Below are positions 43,591 to 49,805 of a stretch of 49,805 bases of DNA, in pieces; the stretch's first letter is position 1; each line of letters starts with the position of its first letter. Both the position numbers and the translations under genes were made by a program. The notes under the pieces are model-generated. The model was not told where the DNA came from and did not search any database. It saw nothing but the letters and a program-made list of their open reading frames with translations. Where the stretch lies: assembly GCF_024505045.1 (NCBI RefSeq), contig NZ_JANIBM010000030.1, forward strand, positions 1-49,805, in the 5' to 3' direction. This DNA is from Methylomonas aurea. Its GTDB lineage: Bacteria; Pseudomonadota; Gammaproteobacteria; Methylococcales; Methylomonadaceae.

Positions 43591-44690
43591 GATGCGGTTG
43601 GTCGATTCAGCGAATAAGGGGTTGGGTCGATACTGGTCGGGCGTTGCAATACCAAGTCAGCTAACAGCTGGGCGGCCGCCGGCCCCATGACCAAGCCATT
43701 GCGGAAATGGCCGGCGTTGATATAAAGATTTTCGATATCTGGATGCTGGCCGATAAAGGGTATGCCCTGCGGGCTGCCGGGACGCAGGCCGGCCCAATGG
43801 TGGCTGACCGGGAAGTTCTTTAGGATTGGTAGCAGTTGCGTAGCGAACCGATAGAGTTGTTCGCGGGCCTGTTCGGTGGTGGTTTTGTCGAAACCGGCCT
43901 GTTCGACCGTGCTGCCTACCAGAATCTTGCCGTCGCGGCGGGGAATCAAATACTGGTCGCCGTCCAGAACCATGTAATGCAGCGTCTCCGGCTTAGCGTC
44001 GAATAGCAGCATTTGGCCTCGGACCGGTTGGATGTCGATATCGGCTGGCCAATCCGGCAACAAATTATTTAAAAATTCGCGGGTCCAGGCGCCAGTGCTT
44101 ACGACCAGTTCATTCACCGAATATTGACCATGTTTGGTTTTTACACCTGTGACGCGGCGATCGACGATATCGATTTCCTCGATTTCGGTGTCGCTGATGA
44201 ATTCGGTGTCGAGTTGGGACAAATATGCGGATAGAGATTTCAACAGGCGCGGATTGCGGGCCTGGGCAATTCCCGGAAGCCATATTGGCTGTTCGAATTG
44301 GGTTGTCAGCGTTGAGGTCTGCTCGGCGAAAGCGGTTTGGAATACCACGTCGTAGCGGCGACACCAGCGTTCCGCGGCTTCGAAATCGGGATTTTTGCAG
44401 ATCAGCATGCCGCATTCCCGCCATTCGGGGTCTATCCCGGTCTTGGCTAATAGTTCCGCGCTTAATTGCGGATATAGTTTCAAACTTTGTATCGCAAGTT
44501 CGGAAATCGCTGTAGCCTGTCGCCAGGGATAAATCGGCAGTAATATGCCGCCGCCGGCCCATGAGGATTCCAGTCCGGGGCGAGATTTGTCCAACAGGGT
44601 GACTTCTCGACCGGCGTTGCGGAATTCACGGGCGGCAAGTTGGCCGCTAATGCCGGCGCCGATGATCAAAATGTCCAGGTGATGGCTCAT
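43587..44690 (-). CDS. thiO: Glycine oxidase ThiO-like FAD-dependent amine oxidase
   Basis: This 367-residue DAO-family flavoprotein has the dinucleotide-binding motif IIGAGISGQLAAREF (Gly11-Gly16 core). SSWAGGGILLP(I/L)YPWR-type and the late GLRPGSPQGIPFIGQHP block are typical of glycine oxidases that supply iminoglycine for the thiazole of thiamine. An alternative is a D-amino-acid dehydrogenase-like enzyme, but the GG/SSWAGG motif favours ThiO. Other thiamine genes are absent nearby. It overlaps pyrD by four bases. Confidence 0.88.
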   Translation of the reverse strand: MSHHLDILIIGAGISGQLAAREFRNAGREVTLLDKSRPGLESSWAGGGILLPIYPWRQATAISELAIQSLKLYPQLSAELLAKTGIDPEWRECGMLICKNPDFEAAERWCRRYDVVFQTAFAEQTSTLTTQFEQPIWLPGIAQARNPRLLKSLSAYLSQLDTEFISDTEIEEIDIVDRRVTGVKTKHGQYSVNELVVSTGAWTREFLNNLLPDWPADIDIQPVRGQMLLFDAKPETLHYMVLDGDQYLIPRRDGKILVGSTVEQAGFDKTTTEQAREQLYRFATQLLPILKNFPVSHHWAGLRPGSPQGIPFIGQHPDIENLYINAGHFRNGLVMGPAAAQLLADLVLQRPTSIDPTPYSLNRPTAS

Positions 44691-45005
44691 GCGGAATAGG
44701 GGGAGTGTCGGGCTATGGTTGCATTATTTAAGTTACCACGAAGCCATCGTGCTCGGTAGGCTTGAGGTGTTTGTGTCGGCTGTGTTAAAAAACAAAAGAA
44801 TGTTGTTTATTTTTGACAATTTTTGATTTCAGATTACAAAGATATTGCAACTATTTGAAATAAAACTATTTTTTTTGAGCAAAAAAATAAGGTCAAAACT
44901 TGTGTGGCTGGTGTTTTGCTGCTATTATTGCCCGCGTGAAGAAATCCTGTGTTGCTATAAAGCCAATTCAGTCTTAACAATAACAACCCTTGGGGGGGAA
45001 CAACA
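44691..45005. other. AT-rich intergenic region with the promoter of the outer-membrane protein
   Basis: This 315-base gap lies between divergent thiO and the outer-membrane protein gene. The middle (about 44785-44890) is strongly AT-rich with A and T runs, like an UP-element or a nucleoid-protein target. The right end holds a good promoter and the ribosome site. I saw no open frame of note and no RNA gene. Confidence 0.6.
44900..44928 (+). promoter_or_regulatory. Candidate sigma-70 promoter of the outer-membrane protein gene
   Basis: TTGTGT and TATTAT are 17 bases apart, with a TGC just before the -10 (extended -10). The predicted start leaves a leader of about 70 bases. The AT-rich tract immediately upstream could act as an UP element. 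Confidence 0.65.
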
Positions 45006-45923
45006 ATGAGTTTTACTAAAACCAAATTAGCGCTGGGCGTTGCCGCAGCGACTTTGACAATGGCTGGAGCAATGGTTGCCCCGCAAGCCCAAGCAGCAGA
45101 CAACAAAGCCGAGCGCGTTGCCGATGCCGCAGCCAGAAAGGCTGAAGCGCTGGAAGCGCAAATGGAACAAATGAACAGCATGATGCAGCAAATGCAGGCC
45201 GAGTTGAGCCGCGTCAAATCTGCCGCTGCTTCCAAAGACTCTACCGAAACCGCCAAAATTCAAGAATTGGATCAGTGGATGGCGTCTGTTAAAGCAGCTC
45301 CTGCCGCTTCCGGTGCTAAAGACAACTTGGTTGCGGTGCGTGGTGGTTGGACTCGTCTGGACCAATCCAGAAAAGCAGGCGCTAACCAGCCAGGAGCTAT
45401 CTTGAGTGGATCTGACTTATTGTCTGATAACGGAAACGCAGACGGCTTCTATTTTGGTGGCGCTTTCGACTTCAATGTTAACAACGATTTGTTCGGTTTG
45501 ATGGACGATACTTCGTTCGGAATCGAATTGGGTGTCGAATACTCTGAATTCGGTACCGGCCAAAACAACCTGACAGCCACATATCCTGCGGCTTTGGGTA
45601 CAACCGGTGTTGCCGTAAACCCAGGCACTTCTACCGACAATCGTTTGCGTATCAATGCCTCTCCCAAAATCAAATTCATGCATGGCAGCAAATTGCGCCC
45701 ATGGATTATTCCAGTAGGTCTGGAGCTGAACATCCTGGGTGTTCCTTCTCGCGCGGTTTCCGTGCTTAACTCAGGCATGCAATTCGGTGGTGGTTTGGAA
45801 TACGAATTGTTCAGAGGTATCGTCCTGGGTTCCGACGTGCGTTACCACTATTCGACCAGCAAAATCGATGGTACAGAGACCGATGGTTTCAGCGCCGGCG
45901 GTTCTGTGGGCTTTAAATTCTAA
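45006..45923 (+). CDS. Outer-membrane beta-barrel protein with N-terminal coiled coil
   Basis: This 305-residue protein has a signal peptide (1-31, ending AQA). An Ala/Glu/Met-rich coiled coil follows at about 35-72 with five Met in 15 residues, then a linker and a beta-barrel from about residue 105. The barrel starts NLVAVRGGWTRLD and ends in a terminal Phe (GFKF), the usual outer-membrane signature. A GGGGGGG run precedes the ATG. It has a strong promoter and terminator of its own, so it is likely abundant and monocistronic. Ligand or function is unknown. Confidence 0.85.
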   Translation: MSFTKTKLALGVAAATLTMAGAMVAPQAQAADNKAERVADAAARKAEALEAQMEQMNSMMQQMQAELSRVKSAAASKDSTETAKIQELDQWMASVKAAPAASGAKDNLVAVRGGWTRLDQSRKAGANQPGAILSGSDLLSDNGNADGFYFGGAFDFNVNNDLFGLMDDTSFGIELGVEYSEFGTGQNNLTATYPAALGTTGVAVNPGTSTDNRLRINASPKIKFMHGSKLRPWIIPVGLELNILGVPSRAVSVLNSGMQFGGGLEYELFRGIVLGSDVRYHYSTSKIDGTETDGFSAGGSVGFKF

Positions 45924-45949
45924 GTTCGCGAGCAAATTTGCTTGATCTC

Positions 45950-45981
45950 AAAAAAGGGAAGGCTTCGCCTTCCCTTTTTTT
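45950..45981 (+). terminator. Intrinsic terminator after the outer-membrane protein gene
   Basis: GGGAAGGC (45956-45963) pairs with GCCTTCCC (45967-45974) around TTC, flanked by an A-run and a seven-base T-run. It may work in both directions. Confidence 0.92.
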
Positions 45982-45996
45982 ATGCCGCAAAGACTT

Positions 45997-46005
45997 TGTT
46001 ATACT
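45997..46005 (+). promoter_or_regulatory. Candidate extended -10 promoter of the iminopeptidase gene
   Basis: TGT followed by TATACT fits TG-N-TATAAT. No good -35 is visible. The predicted start is about 50 bases before the gene. Confidence 0.4.
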
Positions 46006-46062
46006 GCCACGCCCTGGTATCGCTGATAAAGCCGTGCGAGTCAAGTTGTATCTTGGAGAACA

Positions 46063-47010
46063 ATGAAGTCTCTTTATTCTGAAATTACCCCTTTTCATAC
46101 CTTCTTTCTAGAAACCGGGAGCGATCATCGCATCTACGTAGAGCAATCCGGTAATCCGGCCGGGATTCCGGCGATATTTCTGCATGGTGGTCCCTGCTCC
46201 GGTACGAAACCGGACCATCGGCGATTTTTCAATCCCGAGCGCTACCACATCATTTTGCTGGATCAGCGTGGATGCGGCCTGTCTGAGCCTTTCGGCGAAT
46301 TGCAGGGTAACACGACGCAAGATCTGCTGGCGGACATGGAGCGTATTCGTGAGCGTTTGGGTATTCGGCAATGGTTATTGTTCGGCGGCTCCTGGGGTGG
46401 AACCTTGGCCTTGCTCTATGCCCAACGCCATCCGGAACGTGTGTTGGCTATGATTCTGCGCGGTGTATTCTTGGCGCGCCGCGTCGATATGGAATGGTTT
46501 CTCGGTGAAAATGGCGTAAACAAGATCTATCCGGAATTGTGGCAGGAGTTGCAGGATTATCTGCCCGATTTGCCGGGCGGCACGATGCTGGAGCGTTTCT
46601 GCGAGGCGTTGTTCAGTGCCGATCAGGAGATGGCCAAGTGTGCGGTGAGGCTATGGCAGGCATGGAGCGGTCAAGTGGCGCTTGGCAATGATTACCAGGA
46701 AAGCCTGGAAGCGGTTAACGAAAAAATGCTGCGCCAGGTCAAGATGGAGTTGCATTATGCCGCCCATGATTACTTTATCGTCGATAATCAGATCTTGGCC
46801 AATTGCGCCGGGTTGAGCGCGATTCCAACCGTGATTATTCATGGTCGTAACGATTTGACTTGCCCTATCGAGTCGGGCTGGCGGTTGCATCGGGCGCTCC
46901 CGCAATCGAGTTTACGGATCTTGCAGAATGCCGGGCACATCGCCCGTGGCGAGGAAATGATCGATGCGTTAGTGTCCGCTACCGATGAGATGGTGGCTGT
47001 TTTGGTTTAA
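46063..47010 (+). CDS. pip: Proline iminopeptidase
   Basis: This 315-residue alpha/beta hydrolase removes N-terminal proline from peptides. The oxyanion motif HGGPCSG is at residues 41-47. The nucleophile is Ser110 in GGSWGG, Asp is in GRNDLTCP and His in NAGHIARG. Length and DQRGCGLS are typical of the S33 family. GGAG precedes the ATG. ubiX follows 11 bases later, so the two are probably co-transcribed. Confidence 0.95.
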   Translation: MKSLYSEITPFHTFFLETGSDHRIYVEQSGNPAGIPAIFLHGGPCSGTKPDHRRFFNPERYHIILLDQRGCGLSEPFGELQGNTTQDLLADMERIRERLGIRQWLLFGGSWGGTLALLYAQRHPERVLAMILRGVFLARRVDMEWFLGENGVNKIYPELWQELQDYLPDLPGGTMLERFCEALFSADQEMAKCAVRLWQAWSGQVALGNDYQESLEAVNEKMLRQVKMELHYAAHDYFIVDNQILANCAGLSAIPTVIIHGRNDLTCPIESGWRLHRALPQSSLRILQNAGHIARGEEMIDALVSATDEMVAVLV

Positions 47011-47021
47011 GGATTGAAAGT

Positions 47022-47603
47022 ATGGCGGATATCAAGCGGATCGTAATCGGCATGACGGGGGCGACCGGTGCGATTTATGGCATACGGATGTTGGAGATCT
47101 TGCGCGAACGAGGCGGTTGGGAAACCCATTTGGTAATTTCTTCCGCCGGGTTGGTCAATTTGAAGTACGAGTTGGACCTGGACCGAGCCGAGCTTTATCG
47201 AATGGCCGATTTTACCCATGGCATCAACGATATCGCGTCGTGTATTGCCAGCGGTTCGTTCAAAACCGAAGGCGTGGTGATTGCGCCCTGCTCGATGAAG
47301 ACTCTTGCCGCCGTAGCTCACGGATTCGGCGACAACCTGATTTCCCGGGCAGCGGACGTGGCACTGAAGGAGCGGCGGAAAACAGTGTTGGTGCCGCGGG
47401 AGACGCCGCTGAATCTGGCTCACATTCGCAACATGGCTGCCGTGACTGAAATGGGCGGTATTATTTTTCCGCCGATGCCGGCCTTCTATAACAAGAGCGA
47501 TTCGTTGCGCGCCATGGTGGATGAGGGGGTGGGCCGCATCCTGGAAATGTTTGGCGTCGACGCCTGCGGTTTATACAGGCCGTGGACCGGTCTCGGCGGC
47601 TGA
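47022..47603 (+). CDS. ubiX: Flavin prenyltransferase UbiX
   Basis: This 193-residue enzyme prenylates FMN to make the cofactor of the UbiD decarboxylase in ubiquinone synthesis. Markers are IVIGMTGATGAIYGIRMLE (part) near the N-terminus, the IAPCSMKTLAAVAHG block and LVPRETPLNLAHIRNM (part). Length is standard. It follows pip closely. No ubiD is in the window. Confidence 0.95.
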   Translation: MADIKRIVIGMTGATGAIYGIRMLEILRERGGWETHLVISSAGLVNLKYELDLDRAELYRMADFTHGINDIASCIASGSFKTEGVVIAPCSMKTLAAVAHGFGDNLISRAADVALKERRKTVLVPRETPLNLAHIRNMAAVTEMGGIIFPPMPAFYNKSDSLRAMVDEGVGRILEMFGVDACGLYRPWTGLGG

Positions 47604-47660
47604 ATGCCGTCTATCCCAAGCCGGATTAAGGTTTTTCGCCCGGAAATAGCTGCTCTTCAA

Positions 47661-47690
47661 TTGACAGGGCGCCACGTTCTGATTTAGAGT
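47661..47690 (+). promoter_or_regulatory. Candidate sigma-70 promoter of hps
   Basis: A consensus TTGACA (47661-47666) is 18 bases from TAGAGT (47685-47690). The predicted leader to hps is about 125 bases. Confidence 0.45.
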
Positions 47691-47821
47691 TGCCCCACTC
47701 GCTTAAACCGCCCACTGACAAAGGCTTGCGGCGCTCTCGATTTGGCGACAAATGAGAGGTTTACGGTAGGGGTGGGTCTTAAAAACAATAACTGTAACTA
47801 CAACAATCGGAGCACATAAAT

Positions 47822-48469
47822 ATGGCAAGACCATTAATTCAAATGGCGTTGGACTCATTGGATTTCGACCAAACCGTAGCATTGGCAGATAAAGTAGCGC
47901 CTTACGTCGACATTTTTGAAATCGGTACCCCTTGCATCAAATACAACGGTATCAACTTGGTCAAAGAACTGAGAAACCGTTACCCAGACAAATTGTTGTT
48001 GGTCGACCTGAAAACCATGGACGCCGGCGAATACGAAGCAGGCGCTTTCTACGCAGCCGGCGCAGACATCTGCACCGTGTTGGGCGTATCCGGTCTGGCC
48101 ACCATCGGCGGTGTGATCAAAGCAGCAAAAAAACACGCTGCCGAAGTTCAAGTCGACCTGATCAACGTGCCTAACAAAGCTGAGTGCGCACGCGAATCCG
48201 CCAAATTGGGCGCGCAAATCATGGGCGTTCACACCGGTCTGGACGCTCAAGCCGCTGGCCAAACACCGTTCGGCGATTTGAACGAAGTGGCTTCACTGGG
48301 CCTGAACGTTCGCGTTTCTGTTGCCGGCGGTATCAAACCAGCCACGATCGACCAAACCGTTAAAGCCGGTGCCAACATCATCGTCGTCGGTGCGGCTATC
48401 TACGGTGCGCCATGCCCTGCAACCGCTGCTCGCGAAATCCGCGAACTGGTTGACGCTGCTGCTGCATAA
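47822..48469 (+). CDS. hps: 3-hexulose-6-phosphate synthase
   Basis: This 215-residue TIM-barrel lyase condenses formaldehyde with ribulose 5-phosphate, the entry step of the RuMP cycle. Characteristic blocks are QMALDSLDFDQTVALADKV (part), DIFEIGTPCIKYNG, LLVDLKTMDAGEYEA (the DxKxxD metal/phosphate site) and VAGGIKPATIDQTVKAGANI (part). The protein belongs to the OMP-decarboxylase/KGPDC superfamily, but these blocks are HPS-specific. GGAG lies upstream. The expected partner, hexulose-phosphate isomerase, is not next to it; transketolase follows after a terminator. Confidence 0.97.
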   Translation: MARPLIQMALDSLDFDQTVALADKVAPYVDIFEIGTPCIKYNGINLVKELRNRYPDKLLLVDLKTMDAGEYEAGAFYAAGADICTVLGVSGLATIGGVIKAAKKHAAEVQVDLINVPNKAECARESAKLGAQIMGVHTGLDAQAAGQTPFGDLNEVASLGLNVRVSVAGGIKPATIDQTVKAGANIIVVGAAIYGAPCPATAAREIRELVDAAAA

Positions 48470-48505
48470 GCCAACCTTGGCAACGCCTAGTTTCTAGGAA
48501 ATACT

Positions 48506-48541
48506 AAGGACGGGTGGTTCGCGCCACTCGTCCTTTTGTTT
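48506..48541 (+). terminator. Intrinsic terminator between hps and transketolase
   Basis: A 12-bp stem pairs 48506-48517 (AAGGACGGGTGG) with 48524-48535 (one G-U) around TTCGCG, followed by TTTTGTTTGTT. Confidence 0.85.
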
Positions 48542-48621
48542 GTTATACCCCCAGTTTTTTTTGCTTGGCCCCACTCAAGGGTCTGCTAGCACCATTAGAA
48601 GATTCAATTTAGGAGACCAAC

Positions 48622-49805
48622 ATGCCTTCGCGTCGAGACTTAGCGAACGCCATCCGCGCACTTAGCATGGACGCGGTACAAAAAGCCAATTCAGGACACC
48701 CTGGAGCCCCGATGGGGATGGCCGATATCGCCGAAGTACTGTGGAACGATTTTCTGAACCACAACCCGAACAACCCGAAATGGGCCAACCGCGACCGCTT
48801 CGTGCTGTCCAACGGTCACGGCTCCATGCTGATTTACTCGCTGTTGCACCTGTCGGGCTACAACCTGCCGATCGACGAACTGAAACAGTTCCGCCAACTG
48901 CACTCGCAAACCCCGGGCCATCCGGAATACGGCTACACCGACGGCGTCGAAACCACTACCGGCCCGCTGGGCCAAGGCATCACCAATGCCGTCGGTTTCG
49001 CCATTGCCGAACGCGCCCTGGCCGGCCAATTCAACCGTCCCGGCCACGACATCGTCGACCACTACACTTACGTGTTCCTGGGTGACGGCTGCCTGATGGA
49101 AGGCATCTCCCACGAAGCCTGCTCGTTGGCCGGCTCGATGAAACTGGGCAAACTGATCGCCATCTACGACGACAACAACATCTCCATTGACGGCGAAGTC
49201 CGCGGCCACGGCGACGTCACCGGCTGGTTCCTGGACAACACCCCGGCCCGTTTCGAAGCCTACGGCTGGCACGTCATCCCCAAAGTCGACGGCCACGATC
49301 CGGACGCGGTGAAAAAAGCCATCGAAGAAGCTAAAAAAGTCACCGACAAACCTTCGATCATCTGCTGCCAAACCATCATCGGCTTCGGTTCGCCGAACAA
49401 ACAAGGCAAAGAAGAATGCCACGGCGCTGCACTGGGTGAAGCCGAAGTCGCCGCCACCCGCGAACAACTGGGCTGGCCGCACGCGCCGTTCGAAATTCCG
49501 GCCGACATCTACGCCGGTTGGGATGCCAAAGCCAAAGGCGACCGCCTGGAAAGCGCGTGGAACGACAAATTCGCCGCCTACCAAGCCGCGCACCCGGAAC
49601 TGGCTGCAGAATTCGAACGCCGCATGGCCGGCGAACTGCCGAAAGACTGGAGCGAAAAAGCCAACGCCTTCATCGCCGAGGTCAACGCCAAAGCCGAAAC
49701 CATCGCCAGCCGCAAAGCCTCGCAAAACACCCTGAACGGCTTCGGCCCGTTGCTGCCGGAACTGATGGGCGGCTCCGCCGACCTGGCCGGCTCCAACCTG
49801 ACCTT
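48622..49805 (+). CDS. tkt: Transketolase, N-terminal part (cut by window end)
   Basis: The frame is open from ATG 48622, with AGGAG six bases upstream, to the window edge, about 394 of the usual 660 residues. Transketolase moves two-carbon ketol units with thiamine diphosphate and regenerates ribulose phosphate in the RuMP cycle. Visible: [20 protein letters not shown] (part), [18 protein letters not shown] (part), [15 protein letters not shown], the ThDP/metal motif starting GDGCLMEG (residue 154) and ending DDNNISIDG, and [12 protein letters not shown]. The C-terminal pyrimidine and transketolase-C domains lie beyond the window. Confidence 0.97.
   Translation, partial: MPSRRDLANAIRALSMDAVQKANSGHPGAPMGMADIAEVLWNDFLNHNPNNPKWANRDRFVLSNGHGSMLIYSLLHLSGYNLPIDELKQFRQLHSQTPGHPEYGYTDGVETTTGPLGQGITNAVGFAIAERALAGQFNRPGHDIVDHYTYVFLGDGCLMEGISHEACSLAGSMKLGKLIAIYDDNNISIDGEVRGHGDVTGWFLDNTPARFEAYGWHVIPKVDGHDPDAVKKAIEEAKKVTDKPSIICCQTIIGFGSPNKQGKEECHGAALGEAEVAATREQLGWPHAPFEIPADIYAGWDAKAKGDRLESAWNDKFAAYQAAHPELAAEFERRMAGELPKDWSEKANAFIAEVNAKAETIASRKASQNTLNGFGPLLPELMGGSADLAGSNLT

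Noticed and set aside
44760-44900. Possible AT-rich replication origin or small-gene region before the outer-membrane protein
   Set aside because: No DnaA-box cluster, no open frame and no repeat series. A promoter with an AT-rich upstream tract explains it better.
48691-49725. Long 344-codon open frame on the minus strand at the right end
   Set aside because: It is antisense to transketolase, whose own plus-strand frame has clear family motifs and runs off the window end. The antisense product is low-complexity and matches nothing.
1-49805. CRISPR array, insertion sequence, tRNA, phage or toxin-antitoxin module
   Set aside because: I saw no regular direct-repeat array, no transposase or integrase frame, no cloverleaf-like tRNA and no paired small toxin/antitoxin genes. 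The only nuclease-like gene is the Uma2 member in the pqq operon.

Overview
The window reads as a chromosomal segment of a gammaproteobacterial (type I) methanotroph, most like Methylomonas or a close relative. This is an inference from gene content: 3-hexulose-6-phosphate synthase (RuMP formaldehyde fixation), a pqqABCDE operon (cofactor of methanol dehydrogenase), transaldolase, fructose-bisphosphate aldolase and transketolase, plus a Pseudomonas/Vibrio-style polar flagellum and chemotaxis cluster. No methane or methanol oxidation genes lie in the window, and I found no rRNA, tRNA, CRISPR array, insertion sequence or prophage.

Layout. 94-3231 (+): an unusual repeat-containing membrane protein of unknown function, then transaldolase and class II FBP aldolase, each with its own terminator. 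3519-22932 (+): one nearly unbroken flagellar/chemotaxis run, fliLMNOPQR-flhBAFG-fliA-cheYZAB-motCD-parC-parP-cheW-small ORF-DUF2802. It encodes the switch, export gate, polar placement factors, sigma-28, the chemotaxis kinase pathway and a second-type stator. 22957-29182 (-): LPS core/O-antigen genes (three GT2 glycosyltransferases, an O-antigen ligase, an unassigned glycosyltransferase-like protein and a GT9 heptosyltransferase), with msbA (lipid A-core flippase) divergent at 29209-30987 (+). 31034-34841 (-): pqqA-B-C-[Uma2]-D-E, with a terminator-like attenuator after the 24-residue pqqA and a Uma2 endonuclease-family gene inserted between pqqC and pqqD. 34995-35783 (-): a TauE/SafE permease.

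35942-41763 (+): cca, a DUF486 small membrane protein, rlmJ, an unrecognised three-helix membrane protein, then tldD and pmbA. 41840-44690 (-): a PEP-CTERM exported protein, pyrD and thiO. 45006-49805 (+): an outer-membrane beta-barrel with its own promoter and terminator, proline iminopeptidase, ubiX, 3-hexulose-6-phosphate synthase and a transketolase cut by the window end.

How it fits together: hps, fba, tal and tkt supply the fixation, cleavage and rearrangement steps of the RuMP cycle. The pqq operon makes the cofactor needed to produce formaldehyde from methanol, and the rest is motility and envelope machinery. The least explained items are the TGV-x-KY repeat protein with the nested stem-loop behind it (94-928), the 57-residue ORF at 22340, the Uma2 insertion in pqq, and the Glu/His-rich membrane protein at 38436.
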